In this document: one piece after another, positions 53,560 through 62,663 of the stretch
How positions within the stretch are numbered: the stretch's first letter is position 1
Layout: every line of letters starts with the position of its first letter
Assembly (NCBI GenBank): GCA_014872785.1
Contig: WKFJ01000056.1
Location: forward strand, 18,794-82,793
Direction: 5' to 3'
Length of the DNA stretch: 64,000 nucleotides
Origin: Alteromonadaceae bacterium
GTDB lineage: Bacteria; Pseudomonadota; Gammaproteobacteria; Enterobacterales; Alteromonadaceae
Made by a program: the position numbers and the translations under genes
The notes under the pieces: generated by a model
What the model was told of the DNA's origin: nothing
The model's database searches: none
Seen by the model: only the letters and a program-made list of their open reading frames with translations

Positions 53560-53854
53560 ATGAACTCAAATAACACCGCAAAGGCGCATAATGATGTGGA
53601 GCCACCACCAGAGGCATTGAATGAATGGGTGTTGAAGAACTGCAAGCGAGACTAAAAAAGCACTTACACCTGACGTGACCTTTTATAGTGATAGTACCTT
53701 TCCTTTAAAACTCTGGATGGCAGGCAGCAAAGTCCTGCCGAACCAATGCAGCATTTTTCGAGTTGTAAATATCGCTGTCTACATATCAGAACATGGGCTG
53801 ACTTATTTAGTAAGCTGTCCACATATCACGACCAATGATAAATCAAATTTGTAA
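53560..53854 (+). pseudogene. Frameshifted small ORF upstream of the Cas12-like gene
   Basis: ATG 53560, behind AGGAG, gives 31 residues (MNSNNTAKAHNDVEPPPEAL) and a stop at 53653. A second frame is open from 53635 to TAA 53854 (ALTPDVTFYSDSTFPLKLWM) and has no start of its own. One +1 shift between 53635 and 53652 would join them into about 97 aa. In the third frame ATG 53625 leads to A-AAA-AAG at 53654-53660, a heptamer known for -1 slippage, which would also enter the second frame. A simple indel is the likeliest explanation. Confidence 0.45.
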
Positions 53855-53892
53855 TGCTGGCTTGTGTTATTCTACTGCCAGCATCGTTTTAA
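53854..53892 (+). terminator. Hairpin with T-rich tail in front of the Cas12-like gene
   Basis: ATGCTGGC (53854) pairs with GCCAGCAT (53877), followed by CGTTTTAAT. It lies 20 bp before the GTG start, so it is either the end of the small-ORF transcript or part of the Cas12-like mRNA leader. Confidence 0.6.
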
Positions 53893-53904
53893 TATTATCT
53901 TTTC

Positions 53905-56900
53905 GTGGCAAAGCTAAAGCATTCACTCAATTCAACGCTATCTACTGCACTGGCAAATAGAGCTCGTCCTGGCAAACTGCAACACGCTAGGCGAGAGTTC
54001 AGCCAAATTGCCATCGCAAACAAAATAGAAGTATCTGAAGGCTTCACAACAATCGCATCCAGAGAGTTTATCGCAAGAAAAAGCACGCCTAATGACGCGC
54101 TTGTTGATGATTTATTGCATGACCACGCCATTTTGCACGGCAATCATCGTGGCTCGTTAAGTTATTTTTTGGTGGCCTATCACGCGCTTGGGTTTCGCCT
54201 GTTTAGTAAGAGTAACGAGGCGCTTCAATTTATTGCCGCAGATATACTGCACCCTGCAGACCTTGCATACAAACAAACGTTAAGTGCTTCTAAGTTGATG
54301 TTGCCAGAATGTTCACCATCAACGATTTACTTGGCGATGACAGCCCAGTTCCGTGGTAAAGGTACCAAAACCGATGTAGACCTTCTTATTGTCAGACTTA
54401 GACAATATCTTGTGGGTAAGACTGCAAAGGTGGATGATTACACATTAGACGTGATTGCAGGCCTGGCCAGCGCATTAACAGCTCAGTATCCTACGTTTAA
54501 AGCGTTGAATACGGATCCGATTGGTGCGGCGGGTGTAACAGATGAATATCTGTCTCGTTATACCGATAAAACGGTAAATAGTGTGACTGCTATTACCGCC
54601 TATTGTGATTTAAAAGCGAAGCGTCAGGACGATTTACAATCGTCTACAATGGCATTTGACCATACCTTTGAAGACCTTTACCAAGAGGATTATTCCAGTA
54701 ACCTCATTGCGATTATTGGCCGATACGCAAAGCACGTATATCAAGCGAATCCAAAAGCAAAGATGGCAGCATCAGTACAACACCTGGTGACAACAAATAA
54801 TGGCACGGGGTTACAGTTCCTCTTCGGGAAAGGAATAAAGTTACTCGCACAAGAAAAAATCCAAGTGTTGCGCTCACTGTTGGACGTGCCGGCATCCAAG
54901 GTCTCTCGACTAAAAACACTGATTAAGTTGGCAAAGGAACTGGATTACAGAGGGTCGATTGGAAAGAATGCATTGCAGAACAGTCGAACGGCAACGCAGT
55001 CAATGTTGGACGCTGCGATAGCAAATCACGTGAATCGGTTAACCGAATCCGTGGCGATGTTAGCTAAACATGCACAGGTGCAGATATCGGTACCGACACT
55101 TAGTGCATCACAGTTATCTGACGCAGATACGACTATAGAGTCATTGACGCAGTACGTCGACGCTATTGGGCCAGCTTGTGAAGCGTTAATGGCATCGGCC
55201 AATGTGTTGCTCGGGAAAACTCACTCACAGCCTATTTTAGAGGCTAAAAAGCAGTACGAGCAGGCAAGGCTTGTATTAAGTAGAGCCACTACTTACATCA
55301 AGGCACTAAACGCACGACTATCCCAAAAACAGCTACCGCATGTCGCATTGCCGCAAGATTGGATTTTGCCTGTATCGCTACCACGGTTTAGGGCGCCAGT
55401 ACTGGATATTACTGCCGATCGCGCACATATAGAACAAGAGTGTCAGCACTTGGTGGATGAATACTTAGATGTCACACAAGCGCTACTAACCAAGCACGAC
55501 GCCACGTTTGAGAAAGCATTGGATAATGAAGCTCGTTTACAACAGCAGGCATTCGACAGTGGGGTCAAAAAGCGCAACGCACTATCCAATCCTGAAATCG
55601 CGGCTCGACGATACTTTCTATCTCTCGTATTTCGCATGGTCTCACGCGCCAATACGGCATTGAAAAAAGAGTATTGGAAAGTGTTGTCAGCCCTTAACAT
55701 TGCAGAACAACAGCACTTAAAAGAACACCTATTTAGCGGTCAGCATTTTTGTTGGGTTTCTCCCCGAGACACAAAATTGAAAAAGCTTATCAAGATAGAT
55801 GAAGCGGCGTTATTGGCGCTAGATTTTGAAACGTTATTTCGAAGGTTAAAAGAGTGCACAGCATTTACCGATGATAGCTTTATTGAGCTGGTGAAGTTGA
55901 AGACGCGCCTTTTACAAAAAGCATTGCCACTTCGTATCTCCATCGAAGATATTGACCGTCCGCTACTTAAGCTAAATGCAAATGACGGTATGGCTCATCT
56001 GTTAACGCAGACCTTTGCCGATAGGCAAGACGTGGTAAAACTTATCAATAACACCTACCACACGAAAATTAACAGCATGGCCTACCGGTTGAGTCACAAG
56101 CAATTCATGGATAGTGCAGTGTTTGTGGTGTATCCGAAAAACGGTCTGTATTTTGTGCCTAAGCGGACACGATTTAACATGGCCAGTAACCTTCAACGTA
56201 AATACTCAGCGCTTCTATCGACACTAGATATCAGACCGGATACAGATGGCAAATTCTGTGCAATGGACACCGCCTCTAAACTGGCGAACCACACAAGCGA
56301 ATTAGACAAGGTCGCAAGAAATATATTGCTCAAGCAGGTGCCGCATCGCTGGTTTGTGCAGACCGACTTAAAAGACTTTGGTGTGTCCGAGCCACTGGCG
56401 ATCCAGATGAGTTACGGTGATGTAAAATACGCTGGCTCTAAAACCTCATTGGTTCAAATACAATGGAGCAGCAAATCAAATCAAGTCGCCATTGATGACT
56501 TGTATGGTCAGTTCCAGACAACCAAAGCCACTCCGCTACATCTTAAACTTCAACGACATTTTACGGTGAATGACGGAAACGTTATTGAACGTAAAGATCG
56601 CCGGCAGTTGGTGTTTAGCATTCCGTTTTTCAAACAAACAGAGTCAGCCCATCGGGAGTGGGCACCCTCTCATGTGCTTGGTATCGACCATGGGAAATTT
56701 GGAGCGGGCTTAGGACTTGTGAATATTAATGATGGAGATATTGAAGATGCTGCTGTGATAAGGATACCCGAAATAGAAGCCTACGTTAAAACAGTCGAAA
56801 TGCATCGAAAATCAAGTTCACCACGTCAGTTGTATAAACGTCATTATTCTAATCATGCTGCGATGGCAAAACAAAGTGCGGTGAAAGCAGCGGCGTCGAT

Positions 56901-57576
56901 TATCGATAATGTGATCTTGCAATTGAATGCAATCCCTGTTTTTGAGCATATCACTACTGCAAAAAATGCGGTCGAAGATGTGTGGTTGGCAGTATCAAAG
57001 TTATATTGCTGGGGCGACAACGACAATCAAAATGCCATAAGAAAGCACCACTGGAATGGCGGGTCGAGATGGCTACTTACACACGTAAATCGCGAAACTA
57101 ACGAACCGCTGGTGGTTTTTCCAGGAGGGTCGATAAGTGGCGCAAATACGAGCCAAACCTGTCCGCACTGTAAGCGCAATCCAATAGCGTTGGTTAAATC
57201 CCTCATTGAATCAAACCCGGACGACATCACAATACAAGAAGGTCGCCTAGAGTTACCAGAAGGCTCACTGGTACTGAGTGGTCCTGACAGTCATAGCAGT
57301 GAGAAAAACAAGCTAAAAGGTTTTAATCCTACCTGGCGTGGTATTGGTTCAAAATCATTCGAGTATCCAACGCTTAATAATCTGTCAGGAAAAGAGTTGC
57401 TTAATCTAGTGCGCCGTTCCATTCGTCGCCCCAATAAAGCATTGTCTGCAAAAGAAAGCTTACAATCTCACTACGTGTGTGCGTTTCAAGATTTCCTCAC
57501 ATCAGGCTCGAGTGAAGCATTTGCAGCTATAAATATTGCGAGAAAGTGGGTCGTTAAAAATACTCAAAGCTGTTAA
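53905..57576 (+). CDS. Cas12-like (type V effector / TnpB-related) RuvC protein
   Basis: GTG 53905 has no clear ribosome site. The 1223-aa protein has about 900 helical N-terminal residues and a C-terminal RuvC domain. RuvC-I is LGIDHGKFGAGLGLV with D928, followed by a Lys/Arg/His helix near 975. RuvC-II is AIPVFEHI with E1014. TSQTCPHC (C1086, C1089) is the first half of the usual zinc ribbon; the second CxxC is missing. RuvC-III reads EAFAAINIARKW where Cas12/TnpB normally have D-x-N-x-A-x-N-I-A, so the Asp is Glu (E1204). No CRISPR array, cas1 or cas2 lies in the window. Guided DNA binding is inference. Confidence 0.75.
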   Translation: MAKLKHSLNSTLSTALANRARPGKLQHARREFSQIAIANKIEVSEGFTTIASREFIARKSTPNDALVDDLLHDHAILHGNHRGSLSYFLVAYHALGFRLFSKSNEALQFIAADILHPADLAYKQTLSASKLMLPECSPSTIYLAMTAQFRGKGTKTDVDLLIVRLRQYLVGKTAKVDDYTLDVIAGLASALTAQYPTFKALNTDPIGAAGVTDEYLSRYTDKTVNSVTAITAYCDLKAKRQDDLQSSTMAFDHTFEDLYQEDYSSNLIAIIGRYAKHVYQANPKAKMAASVQHLVTTNNGTGLQFLFGKGIKLLAQEKIQVLRSLLDVPASKVSRLKTLIKLAKELDYRGSIGKNALQNSRTATQSMLDAAIANHVNRLTESVAMLAKHAQVQISVPTLSASQLSDADTTIESLTQYVDAIGPACEALMASANVLLGKTHSQPILEAKKQYEQARLVLSRATTYIKALNARLSQKQLPHVALPQDWILPVSLPRFRAPVLDITADRAHIEQECQHLVDEYLDVTQALLTKHDATFEKALDNEARLQQQAFDSGVKKRNALSNPEIAARRYFLSLVFRMVSRANTALKKEYWKVLSALNIAEQQHLKEHLFSGQHFCWVSPRDTKLKKLIKIDEAALLALDFETLFRRLKECTAFTDDSFIELVKLKTRLLQKALPLRISIEDIDRPLLKLNANDGMAHLLTQTFADRQDVVKLINNTYHTKINSMAYRLSHKQFMDSAVFVVYPKNGLYFVPKRTRFNMASNLQRKYSALLSTLDIRPDTDGKFCAMDTASKLANHTSELDKVARNILLKQVPHRWFVQTDLKDFGVSEPLAIQMSYGDVKYAGSKTSLVQIQWSSKSNQVAIDDLYGQFQTTKATPLHLKLQRHFTVNDGNVIERKDRRQLVFSIPFFKQTESAHREWAPSHVLGIDHGKFGAGLGLVNINDGDIEDAAVIRIPEIEAYVKTVEMHRKSSSPRQLYKRHYSNHAAMAKQSAVKAAASIIDNVILQLNAIPVFEHITTAKNAVEDVWLAVSKLYCWGDNDNQNAIRKHHWNGGSRWLLTHVNRETNEPLVVFPGGSISGANTSQTCPHCKRNPIALVKSLIESNPDDITIQEGRLELPEGSLVLSGPDSHSSEKNKLKGFNPTWRGIGSKSFEYPTLNNLSGKELLNLVRRSIRRPNKALSAKESLQSHYVCAFQDFLTSGSSEAFAAINIARKWVVKNTQSC

Positions 57577-57677
57577 ACCGGTGGCAGTGTGGTACTTTAT
57601 CATTTCTACGATGTCGTGCAGGGACGTGAAACACTTCCCATGAATCGTCTTTGACGCGCTGGTTCGGCATCCACGGC

Positions 57678-57705
57678 ACTCCCCCCGTGATATCAAAAGG
57701 GGAGT
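57678..57705. other. Hairpin between convergent genes
   Basis: ACTCCCC pairs with GGGGAGT about 100 bp after the Cas12-like stop and 26 bp before the stop of the minus-strand helicase. There is no T run. It may be a terminator or part of a small RNA; the 150 bp around it hold no other clear feature. Confidence 0.45.
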
Positions 57706-57730
57706 ATTTAGCTATGGCTGTGGTTCCATC

Positions 57731-59107
57731 CTATAGCACACCAATAATAGAACTCGCTGAATGTTCAGTACCTTCGATGACGACGTTCTTGTGAATTCTA
57801 TTGTTCTTGTGGGTATCAGCTGTAATTTTGGTTTTGACGAATTCTATTATTTGTTCGTCTTCACAGGTGTAACAAATCTGGAAAACGCTGTTGCTTCGAG
57901 TGATGGTAACGTCATTCACGGTCTTGACCCGAATATTGCCGTTTAGAATCGGCAGATTACTCGATTCTGCTGAAATGCTGGAGGAAAACTTAAACGCTTC
58001 ACCACAACATTGACAGAGTTTTGCGCGAAGATGGTTAAAGGTTTCACAAACGGGACATTGCTTAATTAACTGAGCTTCACCTTCTATTTCGCGGCTTCCT
58101 TTGAGCTGAACATCATCAATCAACCCAAACCGACGCACCGCGCCACCATAATCAAGGACGATGCAATCAGTAAGATTGTCGTAAGGCCTCATACCTCTGC
58201 CGATGATCTGTACATAAGTACCCGGGGTGGAAATCCTTCGCAGAATCGCTAGCGAGTCTATGCATGGCAAATCGACGCCATATGAAAGCATTTGGCAGTT
58301 AACAAGATATCTTTGCTCTTGAGTGTCTTGTTCGAACCAGGCGTAAACCTCCTCATTTATCTTGTCCGGTTGCTTGGAGTGAATTGTTCGTGCCGCCAAA
58401 CCGCGGTTTCTCATCATCTTAGTAGTCGCAAGGGCGTGATGTATATCTTGACAGAAGATGACCGTCTTTTTGCGGCCGTGTTTTTCCATCGCCGCTTGTA
58501 TCACTGGCACAAGCTCTTTGGTCACTTCTAATAATGATGATTCGTCAGCATCTATCCTCGCCTCTGTGCCCACGGTTCGCGCGGGCACCAAATAACCTTT
58601 TCTAAGTAGTGTGGGGATATCGATTTCGTAAACCTTCGTCCATCGAGCGTTAGAGCCTTCGGTGATGCGTTTCCGTTTACGAAATGGTGTCGCCGTCAAA
58701 CCGATAACCGGTATGCCTGAAAAATCAGCCAATAACGAGCTAAGTTGCGATTGTTCGTCATCATTAACTAAATGGCATTCGTCTAAGATAATGTAATCAG
58801 GATTGCCAATGTTGTCGCGACGAAGTAGCGTCTGGTAAGTGGACGTCAAAATGCGGTGTGAGTGAAAGTCATCGTCACCGATGCTGGCGCTCAATATGCC
58901 ACCGTCAATTTTGACCGCATTTTGGCGAAGTAGCTTAATTCTGTGAGTGAGAACCAATATATTGCCGGGCAACTGTTTAGTTAAGTACGCAATGATCCAA
59001 CTTTTTCCCGAGCCACATGGCGCAACCACAAGAGGGTTTACCTGCTCGTTTTGGGTTAATGCTTTTAAAACTGCGTTTAGCGCGTTTTGCTGATAGTAAT
59101 GAAGCAT
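57731..59107 (-). CDS. DEAD/DEAH-type superfamily 2 helicase with C-terminal zinc ribbon
   Basis: The 458-aa protein has Walker A APCGSGKS at 29-36, motif II DECH at 109-112, motif III TATPFR and a motif VI region QIIGRGMRPY. A Cys4 ribbon (CPVC, CQCC) lies near 362-380. Such compact SF2 enzymes occur in phages, plasmids and defence loci. It starts 2 bp after the winged-helix-like gene, so they form one operon. Confidence 0.8.
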   Translation of the reverse strand: MLHYYQQNALNAVLKALTQNEQVNPLVVAPCGSGKSWIIAYLTKQLPGNILVLTHRIKLLRQNAVKIDGGILSASIGDDDFHSHRILTSTYQTLLRRDNIGNPDYIILDECHLVNDDEQSQLSSLLADFSGIPVIGLTATPFRKRKRITEGSNARWTKVYEIDIPTLLRKGYLVPARTVGTEARIDADESSLLEVTKELVPVIQAAMEKHGRKKTVIFCQDIHHALATTKMMRNRGLAARTIHSKQPDKINEEVYAWFEQDTQEQRYLVNCQMLSYGVDLPCIDSLAILRRISTPGTYVQIIGRGMRPYDNLTDCIVLDYGGAVRRFGLIDDVQLKGSREIEGEAQLIKQCPVCETFNHLRAKLCQCCGEAFKFSSSISAESSNLPILNGNIRVKTVNDVTITRSNSVFQICYTCEDEQIIEFVKTKITADTHKNNRIHKNVVIEGTEHSASSIIGVL

Positions 59108-59109
59108 GG

Positions 59110-59697
59110 TTAGTCAATTGGCAACAGCAGCATTTTGCCTTTGTCACCGGTCCCGGGTTTGCGGATTAATTGAATTACGCCAATTTCAGCAAGTCGTGTG
59201 GCCACGCGCGATGCAGACGATAAGTTCGTAGCACTCGATTGCAGGTAATTATTGATATCTGACATTTTTCTCAACTTCCTGAAGTACAAAGCATAGAGGA
59301 CTAAAAATACCAGAAAACCAGCCTTTGGATGGTGTTTACGGTAAAGTTTTACTTCGGTGTACATACGTTTTAATAGTTGTCCATCAACTGAATCTACCGG
59401 TATACAACAAATATCGTCATTGAGCTTGATGACACTAACCTTTCGATAGCCTATTGGAAGTTTATGACGTTGGTATTCGTAATCAACGAAAGCGCTCATT
59501 GGCTGAACAATCCAATCGTATCGCCCAACCTCTTCCCCGTGTTTATCTAATAGGTCTTGCACCATAGCCCTTATGGGCGTTGCTTCCTCGTTTTGGCTTA
59601 TCAATAAAAGTAGTAGGCCGGAAGCGCAGCTTAGATTTGTTTTTTTATTCGACGTCCAGCAATATCGCTCGAACTCAAAAGGTGCAATTATCTTCAT
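59110..59697 (-). CDS. Hypothetical protein with winged-helix-like C-terminus
   Basis: The 195-aa product ends in SSASRVATRLAEIGVIQLIRKP, the recognition helix and wing pattern of winged-helix DNA-binding domains; the N-terminal two thirds are unrecognised. It is directly followed by the SF2 helicase, so it may be a DNA-binding partner of that enzyme (inference). Confidence 0.6.
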   Translation of the reverse strand: MKIIAPFEFERYCWTSNKKTNLSCASGLLLLLISQNEEATPIRAMVQDLLDKHGEEVGRYDWIVQPMSAFVDYEYQRHKLPIGYRKVSVIKLNDDICCIPVDSVDGQLLKRMYTEVKLYRKHHPKAGFLVFLVLYALYFRKLRKMSDINNYLQSSATNLSSASRVATRLAEIGVIQLIRKPGTGDKGKMLLLPID

Positions 59698-59784
59698 GTA
59701 TTCGTTGCTTTTAATGTAAATATTCCATTATTTCTGTTCGGTTAAAAATGGTGGCTGTGTTGAAATGCCACCGATTACTGGGAA

Positions 59785-60339
59785 CTATACTGCTACCAGT
59801 CGATTCTTCCTGATGCGACAAAGCATCGCGAAAGGTAAAACAACCTCTTCACCATCAAATGGATCAACAAAAGGAATATCTTCAAGCGTTAGTACTAAGA
59901 TTTTTCCGTCGCTAGCAGAGCTTAACGCAATTCCTCTGCCACTGCCGGCATCTGTCAGCACGTTCACCAATTGTCCAAAGCCTTCTTTCTCGAACTCTTT
60001 GAAACTCAGTAATCTTTGTCGGTCTATGTCTTCGTCATACAGATCACCATAGATGCCGAATTTGAGCGCTGCTGTTAAATCAATCGCGTCCTCTGGACTC
60101 ACCCCGTATTGGCTTACAAAGCTGATGGAATAAGCTCTATCAGTTTCGTCAAAAGCAATTCTTTCTTGTTGGCGAAATAGCTTCTCCAGCGATTCACTTT
60201 CAGTGCAGTTTGCAACGTCATGTAGGGTTTCGACTTCCCGCCCTTCAACACAACATCTGATGTTTAGTGTTTCTTCGAGTTCTCCAAAGTCGTTTTCAAC
60301 TGTTTCAGACTGTACAAACCAAAAGTCTTCAATAATCAA
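59785..60339 (-). CDS. Hypothetical protein, 184 aa
   Basis: TTG 60339 lies 5 bp after AGGAG. The protein is soluble and strongly acidic (many Asp/Glu) with no recognised motif. It lies 87 bp upstream of the winged-helix-like gene and 114 bp after the small membrane gene on the same strand. Confidence 0.55.
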   Translation of the reverse strand: MIIEDFWFVQSETVENDFGELEETLNIRCCVEGREVETLHDVANCTESESLEKLFRQQERIAFDETDRAYSISFVSQYGVSPEDAIDLTAALKFGIYGDLYDEDIDRQRLLSFKEFEKEGFGQLVNVLTDAGSGRGIALSSASDGKILVLTLEDIPFVDPFDGEEVVLPFAMLCRIRKNRLVAV

Positions 60340-60453
60340 AAGTGCTCCTGTTGTCTGGCTGCTCGGGCTTCACCTTACCTCTGTGAAGCGGATAATCAAA
60401 CTTCTAAATGCCGATAAAAAGGGTTTTTGTCGACATGAGAACGCGGCGCGGAT

Positions 60454-60609
60454 CTAAAATTGTTCGTCAGTGATGAAACGAAGCGTGCATACCGCTAACA
60501 CGATACCCCAAAATCCAATCGCCAGCATTTGTAGGTAAGAATCGTCGATAAAATGCAGACTTAAGCCAACCCCAAGAATCGATATAAAAACGCCAATAAT
60601 TAGTTGCAT
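60454..60609 (-). CDS. Small membrane protein, 51 aa
   Basis: ATG 60609 lies 4 bp after the stop of the exported protein, whose last codons supply AAGGAG. The product MQLIIGVFISILGVGLSLHF has two hydrophobic segments. Tight coupling supports a real gene. Family unknown. Confidence 0.6.
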   Translation of the reverse strand: MQLIIGVFISILGVGLSLHFIDDSYLQMLAIGFWGIVLAVCTLRFITDEQF

Positions 60610-60613
60610 ATGT

Positions 60614-60985
60614 TCAAGACTCCTTACCGAATTTTACGCAAAACTCGTTGCCGATACGTTTAGTGCTCAACACCTTGTAAGTGCTATCAAAACTGCCTTT
60701 CGCTGATAATGTAATATTAGACGACAATGTGTTGGTTTCTCCGCTTTCAGTCGATTCCTGAGCCAAAGATGTACTCCCAGAGACTGTGACATTCTGTTGC
60801 TCGGCAAGGGCAAGCCTTGCTTTTGCAATGGCTATTCTCACTTTGATTTTCTCGTCGGTACTATCAGGCACGCACCCGACTGCACTGGTGTTGGTGTCAA
60901 CTATCCAGGCATGATTATCCTCTGCCAGACTTGATGATATTAACGCCATCGACAAGGTTAGCGTGCTTAGTAGTCGAAAATACAT
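60614..60985 (-). CDS. Small exported protein, 123 aa
   Basis: ATG 60985 is preferred over ATG 61003 because it gives a clean signal peptide (MYFRLLSTLTLSMALISSSLA) and avoids most of the overlap with the preceding gene. The mature part has two cysteines, one in GCVPDST and one in FCVKFG, probably joined. Family unknown. Confidence 0.6.
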   Translation of the reverse strand: MYFRLLSTLTLSMALISSSLAEDNHAWIVDTNTSAVGCVPDSTDEKIKVRIAIAKARLALAEQQNVTVSGSTSLAQESTESGETNTLSSNITLSAKGSFDSTYKVLSTKRIGNEFCVKFGKES

Positions 60986-60989
60986 AGTA

Positions 60990-62171
60990 CTAATTCTCAA
61001 CATTTATTGAGGCGGTGATGTCAGTAACGTTGGATAACACAGACTCTGGGATCCCGGTTATCGTGAGAGGGTTTGTCTCCTTCCATTCCAGCTTTTTGGA
61101 TGAACTTTCGTTGCTTGAAAAAATAAACGCATAGCCATTTGACTTTGTTGAGGGGTTACAAATAACGTGGCAATGCACTGGACTGGCAATTGTTAAGGAG
61201 GATTTGTATTCACCGATACCGACTTCAATGCTAACTTTATGCTTTTTTAGCTCGGTCAGAAAAACTGAACTGTATGGAGTGATCTGGTCATCAGATGTAT
61301 TATCCAGATCGAGCCACGTCACCTCCGCGCCGTCGTTTCGTGGTGACGCCAATGGAGCAAAATCCCTCTCAATTATCGCTTCGTTGATGTGCCAATCGAC
61401 GCCTACCACAACGTCAAACCCTGAATCTGTGCGGCGAAAAAGCGGCTCTGCGACGGTCAATGTGGTGAAGTGGCTTAAATTATCAAAAAAATACGCCAAT
61501 TGATCGAGCGCTTTTTGCTGTGCTGTCGAGTCAGATTTGGCCATTGCGAGCAAGGAACCTTTGGCAAAGGTGCGTTTGACAACTTCATGGGTACGGCTCA
61601 ACTGGCCAATAGCGTCTAAGCGCTCTTTTGTTAATGCCAGCCTAGCACCTAAGTCGCTGGTTTGATTCAATTCTTGTGACAAGTTTTTGACCTGCGTTCG
61701 CAGTGCTTGGGCTTCTATTTGCAATGCTTCGATGGTTGCTTGCTGTTCAGCTGAGTGTGAGAGCGAGCCTAACTTGGCCATTAAACTCGCTTTGTCCAAT
61801 GCGGCCTCGCCAACCAAAATAAAGCGCAAGCCGGAATTGGTAACATCAAATGATTCGTCGGTCACCGTCAGCCGCATGATTGCAGTAGACAATGTGGTGA
61901 TCGTTTCCAGTGTTATTGTATCATTGGTAATCTGAGTTTCTGTTTCAACATATGAACCAGCGTATTCCGCAGCCAGTTGCTTCGCCAAATCAATCGCCAT
62001 CGTTCTTGCGTCTGATGGGGAATCGTTGTCACCCAGTTGATACGAAATCGTTACCCGAACAACTAACGAGGATGCGTCTTCACTGATTGCGGCGACATGA
62101 TTACCTGCATATGCGTTGTCGTAAACAAATAAGAAAAAAATCACAACACAGCTAATTAGTTTAATGCGCAT
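60990..62171 (-). CDS. Exported protein with central coiled coil, 393 aa
   Basis: AAAGGAG precedes ATG 62171. A signal peptide (MRIKLISCVVIFFLFVYDNAYA) is followed by a domain of about 120 residues that recalls the small domain of LPP20/FlgT-type envelope proteins (tentative). A heptad region at 145-185 (QIEAQALRTQVKNLSQEL) and a C-terminal beta-rich domain follow. It is the first gene after box 8 and heads the minus-strand set down to 57731. Confidence 0.65.
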   Translation of the reverse strand: MRIKLISCVVIFFLFVYDNAYAGNHVAAISEDASSLVVRVTISYQLGDNDSPSDARTMAIDLAKQLAAEYAGSYVETETQITNDTITLETITTLSTAIMRLTVTDESFDVTNSGLRFILVGEAALDKASLMAKLGSLSHSAEQQATIEALQIEAQALRTQVKNLSQELNQTSDLGARLALTKERLDAIGQLSRTHEVVKRTFAKGSLLAMAKSDSTAQQKALDQLAYFFDNLSHFTTLTVAEPLFRRTDSGFDVVVGVDWHINEAIIERDFAPLASPRNDGAEVTWLDLDNTSDDQITPYSSVFLTELKKHKVSIEVGIGEYKSSLTIASPVHCHVICNPSTKSNGYAFIFSSNESSSKKLEWKETNPLTITGIPESVLSNVTDITASINVEN

Positions 62172-62198
62172 AGATGTAAAACTCCTTTAACGATTGGT

Positions 62199-62258
62199 AT
62201 TGTAACAAGGAAAAGTATTTACCTGATCGCTAGACTGAGGTCTTTATAGCAGCCTAGA
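62199..62258 (-). promoter_or_regulatory. CTAG-dyad box 8 and promoter (minus strand)
   Basis: CTAG at 62230 and 62254 are 24 bp apart. On the minus strand TACAAT (62204-62199) begins 25 bp after the nearer half-site. It drives the exported protein at 60990-62171. Confidence 0.75.
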
Positions 62259-62283
62259 GACATCTCTTGCAAAAATCGAGACA

Positions 62284-62547
62284 TCAATCGTTTGTTGAAT
62301 CTACAATCTCAAATTTATCCGCGCCATCTAGCAACACTGTTGTGCGACCGAGGTTGCACCAAAATACAGTAATGCCGCACACACCATGTAATCGTTTGAT
62401 TTCTTCAATAATACCGATACTGCCATGCGGAATTGGATTGATGCGACTGGTATCCTCAATCAGTCGAATCGATTTTCCTAACAACGACTTGTTTAAGTTC
62501 GTCAGCCGATGGTTCGATTGTTTTGTTGTCCACAACGCGAGTGTCAC
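62284..62547 (-). CDS. Small hypothetical protein, 87 aa
   Basis: The minus-strand frame reads like a compact domain (HGSIGIIEEIKRLHGVCG) and is more protein-like than the overlapping plus-strand frame. GTG 62547 is very close to AGAGG; TTG 62535 is better spaced. Family unknown. Confidence 0.5.
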   Translation of the reverse strand: MTLALWTTKQSNHRLTNLNKSLLGKSIRLIEDTSRINPIPHGSIGIIEEIKRLHGVCGITVFWCNLGRTTVLLDGADKFEIVDSTND

Positions 62548-62663
62548 CTCTTAAGTGTTATTTGTGGTAATAGTAGCGTTTACCTCACTTCTCGCCACTT
62601 ACTGGTATGAATAGCTAATAATATATAAGTGATTGAAATATAAAGATAAATGATATTTCTTGG

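Noticed and set aside
57502..57696. Minus-strand frame at the end of the Cas12-like gene
   Set aside because: It overlaps the effector's RuvC-III coding region and has no promoter or ribosome site.
62267..62554. Plus-strand frame of 95 codons
   Set aside because: It is the antisense of the more protein-like minus-strand gene at 62284-62547 and is rich in Ser/Pro/Arg like a shadow frame.
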